Shown here: piece after piece, positions 34,238 through 46,603 of the stretch
Numbering within the stretch: position 1 is the first letter of the stretch
Layout of the letters: each line of letters opens with the position of its first letter
Assembly: GCA_020809705.1 (NCBI GenBank)
Contig: CP085829.1
Span: 2,170,001-2,234,000, forward strand
Length of the DNA stretch: 64,000 nt
Direction: 5' to 3'
Source of the DNA: Calonectria ilicicola
Lineage: Eukaryota > Ascomycota > Sordariomycetes > Hypocreales > Nectriaceae
Position numbers and translations under genes: made by a program
The notes under the pieces: model-generated
The model's database searches: none
What the model was told of the DNA's origin: nothing
The model's input: only the letters and a program-made list of their open reading frames with translations

Positions 34238-34868
34238 TTAAGGGTAACCGTCCTTGCCCCACTTGTTGTACTTCTCGTGGAGCTCGGCAGGGAGGGTGAC
34301 GTTGGGGATAACAACGACGTTGAGGGCGCTGGGAGCGTCCTTGGGAGCGTTGCTGGGGTCACCACCGGGGTGGTACTGGTACTTGCCAGCAGTGTTGGTG
34401 TCCCAAGGGCGGCCACTGATGGAGACGGCGTTCTCGGAGGTGGAGGTGGTGGGAGATCGGCCTGTGCGGTTGAAGAAGAGCAATTGTCAGCATGTCGTTG
34501 TCGTTTGGGATTTTTTTCTCCCTTTGGAGCCGTGTCAGCCCCAGTGTATCGACATACCGAAGTAGTAGCCAGCACCACCGAGGGCAGCGACCATGACACC
34601 ACCGAGGATCTGCAGGTGAGATAACGCATGTTAGCCATATGTTCCGGTGCATCTATGGTTCAATTGGCGCCGGCAGCCGGTCCCCAGAGCAGCCCGCGAC
34701 GAGCGAGCGCAATCGGGTGATTTTTGGGACCGGGCTGGAGCCCGAGGCATTATGACGCACCAGAGTCTCGGGGTTGCGCTTGGACTCCTTCTTGAGCTCA
34801 GCCTTCTGAGCATCCTGGAGACGGCGAGCGGTGGTAGAGAGGAAGCGGCGGGCGGCCTGGGAAGACAT
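34238..34868 (-). CDS. Small mitochondrial single-TM protein, function unknown
   Basis: Three exons on the minus strand: 34761-34868, 34558-34609 and 34238-34461, giving 127 residues. The N-terminus MSSQAARRFLSTTARRLQ is Arg/Ser-rich without acids and looks like a mitochondrial presequence with an RFLST-type cleavage region. Exon 2 is 52 nt and encodes almost exactly one hydrophobic segment (ILGGVMVAALGGAGYYFG). The C-terminal part is soluble and contains NPWD-like and AGKYQYHPGGDPSNAPKD sequence, ending HEKYNKWGKDGYP. I do not recognise a named family; the composition suggests an inner-membrane protein with its C-terminal domain in the intermembrane space, possibly a fungal respiratory-chain accessory protein. 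All three exons join in frame at GT-AG introns with branch sites such as GCTGAC. Confidence 0.8.
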
Positions 34869-37800
34869 TGTGGGCGAGAGGTGGGTTGGGTTGGTTTGCA
34901 AGAGGTGTGTGAGAGATGCGAGGTGCGAGAGGTGGGTTTGCTCTGGCAAGTAAAGCTCGAGGTTTCGTCGTATGATTCGGACAAGAAGCGTTCAAGCGGC
35001 CCCAGTGCAGTAAAAAGAGCACGTCATTGGCCAATCCGAGCAAAGTTCTTATCACGTAATGGATTATCGAATTTGCCCGTGGCTATTGGCTGCTGGAGGT
35101 GGGGCCATGACCTGTTGCTCACAGAAAGGCTGCCCGTAGGTTAAGGCTGCCGGCTCTCTGCGTGTGCATTATTTCCGTTCTGAGATTATAGAGTCTCGCC
35201 GTTCTAAAGCCGGCCAGTGCACTGCAAAGGGGGGGAATCTTGGTATTCTTTTTTTCTCAATAAATCCCGAATTCAAAAGAAAAAATGAATCAAGATGATG
35301 TGAAGGGAAGCCAACGAATAATAAGGAGGAAGAGCTAATTGGCAAAGAAACGACAATCCCCTCTACTAGCCCTATGACGCTTTGATAGTCCACCCATATC
35401 ATAACTCTCCATTTTTAAAGAGTCTAGCTTTCAATTCAAGCCTGAGAGCACCAGTAAAAAGTTTATCCCACACAGTCAGCATTCTTGTAAATATTGTCCT
35501 TGGGATACTGAACGACTTGCAGGTCTTGCACTCTTGTAGGACACTGATCTATCCTTCCCCTTTGTAAGATAGTCCGGGACATTCACGTCGAAATGAGAAT
35601 GATCCGCTAAGTAAAAATCTGCTACCGAGCGTCGAAGTGATTGCGGACTTGGGACACCTTCCCGCGGGGGTGATACAAGATTGAGGTAGACTCCTTGCTA
35701 TTGTATTTCATGATCACCAGAGCACCTGCAAATTTCGAACCTGTTGACATTTCTTTAATACCATTCTTGATTAATGCCCTGCACAAGACGTTTAACTTTG
35801 CTGATCGTGTTGTCCGAAAAAAAAAAAAAGACTTGCTGTAGTTAGTAGCCTGTTTCTCTTTTGTTGTGGGTGCTATCCCAAGCATTTTATTAGCCAGATT
35901 GCATCTCAATTATTGTAGTGGAAGTAACTGGATTGAAAGCGTTGCGTGCTACTCTTGCTATTAGTCGGCAACCCAGAGCAATCTGGTACAACAACACTAA
36001 CCAAATTTCGAAGGCAGCAAAGGAGGAGCATAGCATCGATAGAGTGCGACCAAAAAGTAAAATGTAACCACTATGATCAGGAGCCCACGAAAAGGGGTGT
36101 ATTTGGTAATAGGATTCCTTGCTTTGAGGCCATCTGTGACGCAAGCACCAAAAATTCAAGGTCAATGTGGAGTCGGAAGATTTGAAGTGATGATTACGAT
36201 GGGATTTTACAGTGCCTCGAAAACATGTATGATGCAGAAAATTTTATCGGATTGGAAATAACGGTTTGAGCGAATTGGATATATTTGCTTGGTGGCATAC
36301 AATGTTGAGGAGCGCCTCGGTTCGCGACTTGCATAATAGACAGCTGGACACTCATGGATGACTTTCTGATGTGCCGATCGCGTCCTAAACATTAAATACA
36401 AGGAACCCTAATTCCCTTTGGATTGCGGAAATAAAAGGTGTCTATCCATATGACTTAGGCACTGGCAAGCGCATGCCCACTTATTCTCCCAAGAAGGACT
36501 AACAAGGCGGGATGTCTCGTGTCCGTGATGGCAAATTGGTTGACACCACTCAAGGTTTGCAAAGCGGTGAAACTACAATTACCATTAGCGCTGGTGGTAG
36601 GATGAAACAAAAGCTAGAGCCAAGGGTAAAGCTTCAATCGAAACTAGCTGCGACAAAGAGCACTCACCGATAGTGGAGAGGAAGAAGCAGACAATGATGA
36701 CATTGACTCTGAACCTTCAGATCCGAACATCACATTGGTTCATTGTGTTGTTGCATCCCACTTTTCTCTTTTGATTAAGTAATCGTTTATATATTTATCC
36801 TAGAATAATAATTGCTATTTTATTTGTTTACTTTTATTTTCTAATATTTACAAGGAAAGGCCTTGATGTAAGAGAACATGGGGATGTTGATGCCTGAGGC
36901 GCAAGGCATCGAAACAAAATGGCTGGGGTCAAGTACGTACTGGTCCCAGCCTCTCGGTTGTGGTTGGACGGACAAACTGGGGAACGTGGTTTTTTTAGCT
37001 TGTTGACTCCGCCCTTTGGACTCATCTTGGCTCCCGCCTGTCATGCACATCTGAAGTCTCAGTCGATCCAGCTGGAGGAATGTGCCCGCCGTCCTCTTCC
37101 CTGTACCAACATATGCGGTGACAGTTACATTGGTCGTTCTGTGCAGTGCCATTCGCCACGTACAAGGACACAGGCATGCGTGTTGCAGGAAGGGTGACGT
37201 TGGCCCGCATATCGGGGCCGTCGATCTGGCGTACAGGTGGCCGGTCGGCTGGCCGTACATACATATCATGTACATACTGTACAATGCAGACGTGCCGTGC
37301 TGAAAGCGTGTCTTATCATCTCGAAAAAGCTTGGTTGTCAAGACCGGCACCAGCCACGGGCTGCCATTGGTCCAGCCTAGCCAGGAGGTCCTTGCTCGGA
37401 CGAATTGTCGAGTAGGCCCAGACATTGGCAGTCTGGACTACTGCGGTAGCTTTACCAAGCCCACCATGGTCGGGCCCCTTGGAACACGGGCTTCGTGGTT
37501 GCATTCTTCTGGCCCAGATCACGCACGTTTTGCCCTGTTTGCAAGGCCCGGATGATTAATTAATCAAAACAAGTACCAAAGGGCATTCAGAGGTACGCAC
37601 ACACCCTGAGCACAGGGGGCCATCGCAGGGGCGGCGGACGGACAGGGCGCGGACCAACATATGTATTGGTCGACAAGTCAGTGGGCGCGTTATTCCCAAA
37701 GCAGTAACCTGGCCAGAGACGGGCGAAAAAAAGGAACAAGCATCACATCGTCTCTCCTTCTACCTTTCAAGTCGCCTTTCTGGTCCGTCTTCACGTCTTT

Positions 37801-38245
37801 TTTTTCCCCTTCCTGTCTTCCCCTCATTCCTTTCGTCCTGTAGCGCAACCATTCACCCAACTACGTCCCCTCCCTAGCTCACACGCACACACTCCTTCTC
37901 CCCAATTTCTTCTTCATCCCTCATTGTCTCCCTTCTTCATTCTCCGCCTCCCATTTGTCACCAGTCTCAGACCTGTTTCCCCCTTTGCCTGTCATCCGCG
38001 ACACGAGCCACCCAACGACCCTCCCGGCCTCACGGTTCACCAGCGCGCCAACCTCCCTGCGAAAACCATCTGAATACCTTTGTCGAAGCCGAGACGAGTA
38101 CTTATCCTGCGACACCCGATGCATCACTGAGTTCGAACTTTACCGTCCCATCCTTTGCCTCTCCACTCGCCACGGCAGAAGCCGTTCTCAGCCACGGATC
38201 CACAATTAGTAACGACAACAACCACCATCCCACCCAACTGTCATC
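34869..38245. other. Long intergenic region containing a possible coding relic
   Basis: About 3.4 kb between divergent genes. The part from 35.2 to 36.85 kb is AT-rich and holds the possible relic listed separately. The part from 37.7 to 38.2 kb is strongly pyrimidine-rich on the plus strand, probably the erf2 leader. Frames such as the one at 36841-37425 on the minus strand have no recognisable domain. Confidence 0.55.
36512..36781 (+). pseudogene. Possible frameshifted coding relic
   Basis: An ATG frame at 36512-36673 encodes 53 residues with protein-like composition (Lys/Thr/Gly-rich), ending at TAG. Immediately after, in another frame from about 36652 to 36781, an acidic Ser/Asp/Glu stretch (DSGEEEADNDDIDSEPSD) continues to a TAA. 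Both halves read more like coding sequence than random DNA, as if a single frameshift near 36650-36670 split one C-terminal region. I do not recognise the family; a transposase or other mobile-element tail is possible in this AT-rich gap. Chance cannot be excluded. Confidence 0.25.
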
Positions 38246-40275
38246 ATGGCCACGCCTAAAGACGAAGACGGCTTTCCGTCACCCCAAATCCAAATTCCCC
38301 GATCCGAAGTTCCCGGCCCACCAAGTATTATTTCCTCGCGCATGACAGACATCGCCAGTGAGGACGGAGACGAGGCCGAGACCGGTGACAAGAGAGTCAG
38401 CATGACAAAAAGCGCCGACCTAACATCCCGGCCCGGAACGGCTCTCACGGGGGCCTCCTCAAGAGGCGCACTGCAGAGCCAGGCGTCACGAAAAAATTAC
38501 GTATCCGGCCTCGCGGCCAAGCGAGGGAGCACAGCAAGCACCACAGCAGGATCAACTGGCCGAAGTCCGAGCTTTTCTAATCGCAGCCATGTTCCAACTC
38601 TGACGTCCTCAGCCTTCTTCCGGCCCATGAGTTCACAAAAGCTGCAAGCCCAACGAGGAGGCCCTCCACGTCCATCCACCATGGGCCGACAATCCTTGAC
38701 CTCGGATGACAATGCTACCGACGCAGGTGGCAGCCTCACACAACAAAATGTCAACTCGATCGCTATTGCCCAAATCCAACGCACACCGGGCGACGACGAT
38801 CACCTCATGAGAACCCCACCCTCTCGAGGCACGGAAATGACGGAGCAGGAAACCCTCGATAGAATCACAGCAAACACGAGCCCCAGCCACGGACATTTCC
38901 CCGCAGGAAGCTTGACGGATAGCGTTCGTCCTCTGCAGGGGCTGTCAGACCAACCCGTGGAACACAGGATCAACGTCGACACGAGCTATAGAGATCTTGC
39001 GAGTCTCCCAAGCCCCATGAAGTCACCGAGATCGTTCCGCTCCAGCTTTATGATTCCAAAGGGCGAGGGGCAGAACCACCCGAACCGTAGCACCGAGGGC
39101 GCCGAGAAGTTGTCCTCCTCTGCATCCTCACCACAACTTCGGCCGATAGATTCCCAGGGACGAAGCACGGTGCGTGTCCCGATTCCACGAACCAAGAACA
39201 CCAACCTTGGTCGCGTGCATCAATATTTCGATGGCAACACAGTGTTTTGTCTTGGCGGTCGATGGCAGAACACAAGGCAGCGGCCTATCAACGTTGCCAC
39301 CGGTTGCGCCATTGTCATCCCCTGTGTTCTTTTCTTCGCTTTTGAGGCTCCTTGGCTGTGGAAGCACGTTTCGCCAGCGGTTCCCATCATCTTTGCCTAC
39401 CTTGCCTACCTTTGCTTCTCTTCGTTCATCCATGCCTCTGTTACGGATCCAGGTGTAAGTATTTTCCCATAACCCTGAACAGATTTGTGTGTGATGTGGC
39501 TAACGTTTTGAGACAGATTCTACCCCGAAACCTTCATCGATTCCCCCCGCTCGACGAAGACGATGATCCCCTCCGACTCGCTCCCCCAACCACCGACTGG
39601 GCCCTCATCAAATCGGCCGAGTCCAACACGGCAGCGATGGAAGTCCCTGTTAAGCACTGCCGGACTTGCAACATCTGGCGCCCACCCCGTGCTCACCACT
39701 GTCGCTTGTGCGACAACTGTATCGAAACCCATGACCACCACTGCGTGTGGCTCAACAACTGCGTTGGAAAGCGCAACTACCGATATTTCTTTGCCTTTGT
39801 AACTTCTGCTACGCTTCTGTCTGCCTACCTCATTGGTGCCAGCATTGCCCAGCTCATCGTGTACAAGAATATTGAGGAGGTTTCGTTTGGCGACGCTATG
39901 GATCATTTCAGGGTCCCATTCGCCCTCATCATCCTGGGATTCATACTCTTCCTGTACCCAGCTGCTCTGATGGGATATCACATCTTTCTCATGGCTCGAG
40001 GTGAAACTACCCGAGAGTACATGAACTCACACAAGTTTATCAAGAAAGAGCGATTCCGAGCATTCACGCAAGTCAACATCATCAAGAACTTCATCGTGGT
40101 TCTCTGCCGTCCTAGACAGCCAACATATTACCAGTTCAAGAGCCACTATCAGGACGGTGACCAGCGACTGGGTATCCGAAAGGACAAGCGCCCGCGAACG
40201 AACTCTCTTGAACTAGACAGCGTGAAGCCAGGATTCCAAGGCCCTGTGGCATTAAGGGCTCAAACCAATGCATAA
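38246..40275 (+). CDS. erf2: DHHC palmitoyltransferase, Erf2 type
   Basis: Two exons: 38246-39454 and 39517-40275, giving 655 residues. Erf2 with Erf4 S-palmitoylates Ras and other proteins at the ER/Golgi. Seen: about 300 residues of Ser/Thr/Pro-rich, probably disordered N-terminus; two TM segments before the intron (VATGCAIVIPCVLFFAFEAP and PAVPIIFAYLAYLCFSSFIH); after it the DPGILPRN motif, then the Cys-rich zinc-binding domain with KHCRTCNIWRPPRAHHC and the catalytic D476-H-H-C479; two more TM segments; and the TTxE-like motif GETTREYMNSHK. The 62-nt intron has donor GTAAGT and branch site GGCTAAC. The N-terminus is longer than in yeast Erf2 (359 residues), typical for filamentous ascomycetes. 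The leader is CT-rich. Confidence 0.92.
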
Positions 40276-41472
40276 TTGCAACGCACATGACACGAGACGT
40301 CTCCATTTTATCTCTAGAATATTCCCCCTCTTTGACATCTTCTCTTCTTTTCTTGGGCTTTCTTGTTTTTTTTTTTTTTTTATGATAGCGGCGCGTCTTC
40401 TGGGAAGCATCGGCGATACCTTCTACTACTACATGATGAGGATTAAGAGTCCTCCGTAATGTCTTGTTCTTATACCCTCGACAGCTAAGCTCATGTATTA
40501 TTTTGTTTCCATGGTTCTTTAGCTATGGCTTGTATTGTGGTTGATGGACTGCGAGCTTGTTCTACAACAATTGTGGGCGGTCAGAATCGAAGGTGAATGC
40601 TGGGTGATATTGAGCTACTTGTTGATTTGACGCGCAAGACTTAGATATCAATTCATTCAAACGGCTTGGGCTCTTTTGCCCGGTGTAATGATTCAACGGT
40701 CGGTTTTGTGATACAGTATCTTGCCAGGTTTTAGTTTATGGGTAATAGAAAGGTTGTTTGTGTACTACGTCATTTGTGTGTGGTTATTGGCTTAATTTGT
40801 GCTAGTGCTGCGCCAGGTTGGACTGTGTTTAGGAGTTTATGCGGATTTGTTACCAATATACTAATCGATCCATCGCCGTTGGTCAGGATGACATTCACAC
40901 GCAACCTAACATTAACCTCCCCTCGGGTTCCTCCATCATCCAAAGCGGACGCAAATTGGACGAATAAGAATATACTAAGCTAACTTTCTTTATGGTTTTA
41001 AATGCTCATCAACATGCATGATGCACACGTGGGCAGTTTCTATAACCTCCTTGGGCGGACTGTAGGGTAAGCGACTGGAAATGGAATGCACGTGCAAAGC
41101 GATTTGGTTAGATTCAAATGGTGGAGCCCGCCGCCTGAACTACTGGGATTAGGGATGATAGCAAGGCGATAAGACCTTTCTCGGCTGTAGCCAAGCGCGA
41201 TAAGGGAAAGGCAAAAAAAAAAAAAAAAATTTCAAAAATTTGAGGGCGTTGGTGCTGACCTCACTGCCACTGTGCGGGCGGGTATTAGTGGCTGCAACCC
41301 AACCGCCGTCCATCTCTCTCTTTTTACACTATCACATCCCTCATTCTTACACGTCGCTCAAAGGGCCTCGTTGGTTTTGCTTCTCTGTCTGTCCAGCCCA
41401 GCGTCCCACCAAACTGACAGAGGCCCTGTTTTTCCAACGACGACGCTGTAAATAAAAAATTTCTGTCCAACA
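40276..41472. other. Intergenic, erf2 3' region and new1 promoter
   Basis: About 1.2 kb. Homopolymer runs are prominent: T about 40365-40381 and A about 41213-41229. An 81-codon frame near 40738-40983 has no recognisable content. No gene supported. Confidence 0.6.
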
Positions 41473-44400
41473 ATGCCTCACCCCGTCTCGCCGCCGTCGG
41501 ACCAACCGACGATGGTCTCCCACGACGCCCCGCCCCCGCCATCACAGGAGACCATCGCTGACCTTCTGAACACCATCTTCACCGCAAAGACTTCGGCTGC
41601 CTCTATCGATGCCTGCTACGCTCTGTGCGAAGTTCTGCTCTCCTCGGTCGGCTTTACCGGTCTCGCCTCTTATGGTATCCTCGCCGAGGTTAAGAAGGCT
41701 GCGGCCGACAAGAAATCTGGACTCCGTCGTGAGTCCAGCCAGAACCTCCTGGGTGCCATCCTCGAGCGCTTTACCCCCCGCCAGCCGGCTAGCGAGGTGA
41801 CTTTGTTGCTTCACGATGGCGGCATGGTTGGTTGTGCTCTCGATGCCCTTTCCGACAAGGGTGCCGTCGTTCGCGATGCTGCCCAATATGGTCTCGACGC
41901 CCTCTTTGGCAACCTCAGCCCCGAGGCCATGGTTGTCGGCCTTCTCCCTGCCTTGACCGAGTACCTGAACAAGAAGACTGGAAAATGGCAGGGCACAGTT
42001 GGTGCACTCAAATTGCTCCAAAAGATGGCTGACAAGGCCCAACTTGCTGTGGGAGCCACCAAGGAGGAGGCTGCAGATAAGGATGTTCTTCGCGAAGCCA
42101 TGGGTGCTAAGCTTGCTGGTCTTATCCCCATCGTTGAGAGTGGAATGCACGATTTGAAGTCCGAGGTCGAGAAGCAGGCCGTTCACACCATGAACTCCCT
42201 CACTACGCTCCTGTCCAACGATGATGTTGCCCCTAAAATTCCCCTCCTTGTCGACACCATGCAGCACCCGTCTCCTCAGACTCTTCAGAAGGCCATCCAC
42301 GCCCTCTCCCAGACAACCTTTGTCGCCATCGTTACATCTCCTGTCTTGGCTCTGTTGACTCCTTTCCTTGAGCGATCTCTCAACACCCCAACTACAGCCC
42401 AGGAAGTACTTCGCCAGACCGTTGTCATAGTCGAGAACTTGACCAAGCTTGTTCACGACCCCATTGAGGCTAGAACTTTCCTTCCCAAGTTGACCCCTGG
42501 TGTCAAGGCTGTTGTCGACCGTGCTTCTCTCCCCGAGGTTCGAGAGATTGCCGAACGGGCTCTTGCAACCATGGAGAAGGCCATGGGTAATGACAAGGAC
42601 ATCATTGCACGTACCTCTGCAGATGACGTTGCCAAAGTTCTTGACGAGCAGATCAAGAAGAATGGCTTGGCTGGATTGCCCGACTCTTACAAGGTCATTC
42701 GCCCCTATGTTTGCGAGATGGTTGCTATCGACGTCAACTATCGTTTTGTTACCCGTATCTCGGCCCGCATCGCACCTTACCTTAAGAACTTGGCGCAAGA
42801 CTCCGAGGTTGCCCAAAAGGTTGCCGATGCCATCCAGCAGCACTATGTTGACGAGGACCACAAGCGATATGGTGAGCCCGAGAAAGATGACGATGGTGAG
42901 GTTGAGATTGTCAATGCCGACTTCTCCCTGGCTTATGGTGGTATGCTGCTTCTTTCCCACACCAACCTGCGACTTCTCAAGGGTCATCGGTATGGTCTTT
43001 GCGGTCGCAACGGTGCCGGAAAGTCGACCCTCATGCGAAGCATTGCCAACGGCAAACTTGAGGGCTTCCCCCCTCAGGATGTTCTCCGAACTTGCTACGT
43101 CGAGCACAACCAGGGTGAGGATGCTGACATCAGCATTCTGGAGTTTGTTTCCAAGGATCCCGAAATTGCTACTCAGGGTCAAGAGCGCATCTCTGAGGTT
43201 TTGGCCGAGTTCGGTTTTACTGCCGGTCCCGAGGGCCGACAGGCTCAGAAGGTCGGTTCCTTGTCTGGTGGTTGGAAGATGAAGCTGGCTCTTGCCCGAG
43301 CTATGCTGCAGCGCGCTGACGTTCTTCTCCTGGACGAACCTACTAACCACTTGGATGTTGACAACATTGCTTGGCTCGAAAATTACCTCAAGTCGCACCC
43401 TGATATCACCAGTTTGATTGTTTCCCACGATTCTGGATTCTTGGATAACGTCACCACTGACATCTACCACTACGAGCCCAACAAGAAGCTGGCCTGCTAC
43501 AAGGGTAACCTGGCGGCATTCGTCGAGCTCCGACCTGAGGCTAAGAGTTACTACACTCTGTCTGCTTCCAACGTCCAGTTCAAGTTCCCTCCTCCCGGTA
43601 TCCTGACTGGTGTCAAGTCGCAGACTCGTGCCATCATCCGAATGACCAACGTGTCATTCAGCTACCCCAATGCCCCCAAGCCTTCGCTCTCGGATGTCTC
43701 TTGCCAACTCTCCCTCTCGTCCCGTGTTGCCATCATTGGTCCCAACGGTGCTGGAAAGTCGACTCTCATTAAGCTGCTTACCGGTGAGACTGTTCCTTCT
43801 TCCGGAAAGGTCGAGAAGCACCCCAACTTGCGTATTGGTTACATTAAGCAGCACGCTCTGGAGCACGTTGAGATGCATTTGGAAAAGACTCCCAACCAGT
43901 ATCTCCAGTGGCGATATGCTCACGGTGACGATCGAGAGGTTCACATGAAGCAATCCCGTATCCTCTCCGACGAGGAGCGTGCTCAGATGGAGAAGTTTGT
44001 TGATCTGAAGGACGGCAAATCTCCTCGCCAAGTCGAGTCCCTCGTGGGTCGACAGAAGTATAAGAAGTCGTTCCAATACGAAATGTGAGTTTGACATGGT
44101 ATCTGTTCATTGTTTATATGAAAAGCTAACATAAAACAGCAAATGGCGTGGCCTGATGCCCAAGCACAACAGCATGATTACTCGCGAGACGCTTACTGAA
44201 CTCGGCTTCGGCAAACTTGTCCAGGAATTTGACGATCACGAGGCTTCAAGAGAGGGTCTTGGTTACCGTGAACTTCAGCCCAAGGTAATCTCCAAGCACT
44301 TTGAGGATCTTGGTCTCGACCCTGAAATTGCCAACCATAATGAGATTGGATCTCTGTCTGGTGGCCAAAAGGTCAAGGTAGTTATTGCTGGTGCTATGTG

Positions 44401-44881
44401 GAACAACCCTCATCTTCTGGTACTTGATGAGCCTACTAACTTCTTGGATCGTGACTCCCTGGGAGGTTTGGCTGTTGCCATTCGTGATTTCAAGGGTGGT
44501 GTCATTCTGATTTCTCACAACGAGGAATTCGTCGGTGCTCTTTGCTCGGAGCAGTGGCATGTCCGTGATGGCCGCGTCGCCCTTCGTGGCACTGCTGCCA
44601 TCAGCCTCGACCGTTTCGAGGACAGCCGACCTGGCAGCGGCGCCACTACCCCTGGCTTCAGCACTGCCGCCAATACCGCTGCCAACTCCGTTGCCAACAG
44701 TGCTGTCAACTCTGGCGTTGAGGACAATTCAGAAATGAAGTTCAAGGCCAAGAAGAAGCGCAAGATGACTAAGAAGGAGCTCAAGGAGCGTGAGGCCCGT
44801 CGCCGTCTGCGTCACATTGAGTGGCTCAGCAGCCCCAAGGGAACCCCTCACCCCCCTGACACTGATGACGAGGACAACTAA
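41473..44881 (+). CDS. new1: New1/Elf1-type ABC-F ATPase (eEF3 paralogue)
   Basis: Two exons: 41473-44084 and 44140-44881, giving 1117 residues. New1 is a ribosome-associated ABC-F ATPase that in yeast helps translation termination and ribosome recycling; the fission-yeast relative Elf1 was linked to mRNA export. Seen: HEAT-repeat N-terminus (about 20-440); ABC1 with Walker A GRNGAGKST (K517), signature LSGGW (597) and LLLDEPTNHLD; ABC2 with GPNGAGKST (K762); a chromodomain-like insert (KKSFQYEIKWRG, about 865-880) split by the intron; signature LSGGQ (943); LVLDEPTNFLD; and a Lys-rich tail ending in IEWLSSPKGTPHPPDTDDED, which marks New1 rather than eEF3. Strong C-ending codon bias indicates high expression and leaves a 642-codon antisense frame open. 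A second in-frame ATG lies at codon 14. Confidence 0.88.
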
Positions 44882-46603
44882 AGTTCTTATGAACCCTTTT
44901 GTTTCTTTCGTTCTTTCTTTACATTCTTATGCTTGGGATTTCTGATTTTCTGAGTTCCTTTTTTATTTTTGCTGGTGGCGGGTTCAAGCGTCTTGATGCA
45001 GTTTCGCAACGCAGTCGACACAAAGACAAACGCATGCCGGACGTCGTAATTGTCTCACGAATCTGCAAGTTTTTTGTTTGCGTCTTTTGTTGCTGGAAAC
45101 CCATGGACGGATTTCCCCCAAATGTGTCATGTGCACTGCGTACAAGTAGATAGATAGATTGGATCAGACCATTTTAGACTGCAAAGGATTAGGGAGGCAT
45201 AGAGGCGTTTTTGATCTAGACGGACTGGAATAGAGTTAGAGTCTTATACCGTCCTGTCGAATAAAATTTATGACACTGTTTTTGCTGCAAATTCGTATTT
45301 TATGAATCGTTGAAAGAATGAAGAGACACGAGGCTCCTAGGATGCCTTAGGAGCATAAACCGAATTGCGTACAAAGGTGCGGCGGAAAAACTAATGTTTT
45401 AAAATAAGGTGTGCGGAATAAAGAAAAAGAGATTAAGAAAACCTAGCGAAGTATGAGCATGTGGTAATGAAGTGTGAAAGATGCAAACTAGGGTTAGCTG
45501 GGTGGACTGTAGGAAGGGGAGTACTAAGATGAGAAAAAAATTGACAAAATCAAACGCTAGCATCAATGCAGCGAAGCATTTTTTTATGAAGGATAATGAA
45601 AGCCTCCGTGGTGGCATACACCTTATTCGTGTCGTTGCATTGTTTTTGAGTGGTGTGATGAAGTTGGTGAACCGCGAAATTTTTGTTTCTGGGAAGTCTT
45701 TATAGACCTGGCGAAAACACTGCAATTTTCGGGGGTTTAAGGGGTAGGCTTTAGATTTTGGATTTCTCATACATATCGGTTTACTATCGATTTTTGATGC
45801 CTCGAGAGGTTGGTAATGCGGCTTTTGAGAGTTCGCTAAAATGTCAACCCCGTCATCAATAATTCGACTGTCAAAGAAATGGAGGATCAGGACAACTCCC
45901 CTCCTTCCGCCTACGAATATGTGTCGCAACTTCCAGACTATGAAGTTGATATTCAAGACTATGAGAGACAGATCATGAAGGAAATTAAAGATGCAATCGA
46001 AGTCGATTCGCCTGGCGATCTTTCATATTTCAAGGGGTGTATTGTATTAGCCATTTAATACCACAAGTATAAAATTGCTTTAGTACATTGTTAATCTCGC
46101 TATCCTTTCATTAGAACTTGTTTCCTGGAGATATAGCACTAATATACATTCAAGTTTTATTTTATGTCTGCGTCCCACTGGGCGTCAACAGACACCCACA
46201 TGCTGACTAGGGAACGAGTATGAAATCGAACCAACCAAACAAGGCCAGCTAATATACAAGACAACGGAAGTCACCTCGCATAATTGGTCCTTCAGGAACC
46301 ATTCATATGACCTACGCCCGTAAAACGATTGTTTGTCATGACCTTGCATTGTTATAGATGTGGATATGCATAAAAGTGTTAACTCTTGATGCCCAAAAGG
46401 ATAGGGCTGAGATTTGTTGACCAACCGGAATCATTTCAGCCAACCCCACACGGGAATTTTAGTTGAACAATAGAAGCGGTGAAGTCTTTGTCTGTTCTGT
46501 CATCGATTAATGTCAAAAAACCGATAGAGTCTCAAAGTCACATACAGCTGAGCACCGATATTGTGGAGTAGGTCATCATTTAAACAGTGCCATTCCAGCT
46601 AGC
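44882..46603. other. AT-rich intergenic region upstream of the NLR
   Basis: About 1.7 kb, visibly more AT-rich than the flanking new1 gene. Contains the small ORF at 45879-46058, listed separately. Nothing else was recognised. Confidence 0.6.
45879..46058 (+). CDS. Small acidic ORF upstream of the NLR, uncertain
   Basis: ATG to TAA, 59 codons. The predicted peptide begins MEDQDNSPPSAYEYVSQLPD and is acidic and Tyr-rich with a charged amphipathic middle (ERQIMKEIKDAIEVD), then a short hydrophobic C-terminus. This composition is more protein-like than neighbouring frames in AT-rich DNA. It lies about 545 nt upstream of the NLR start on the same strand. A possible donor (GTGTAT) near codon 52 could make it the first exon of a longer transcript, but no convincing downstream join was found. 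I do not recognise the family. It could be a small gene, an NLR upstream exon, a uORF or chance. Confidence 0.35.
   Translation: MEDQDNSPPSAYEYVSQLPDYEVDIQDYERQIMKEIKDAIEVDSPGDLSYFKGCIVLAI

Noticed and set aside
36841..37425. 194-codon minus-strand frame
   Set aside because: It starts with ATG, but composition is random-like, frames overlap on the opposite strand, and no motif or splice structure supports a gene.
41542..43470. 642-codon open frame on the minus strand opposite new1
   Set aside because: It is the antisense of a strongly C-biased coding exon, which removes stops from the complementary frame. No domain is recognisable.
45399..45956. 185-codon minus-strand frame opposite the small ORF
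   Set aside because: Starts at TTG, is rich in Phe/Leu/Ile from AT-rich DNA and has no recognisable protein features.
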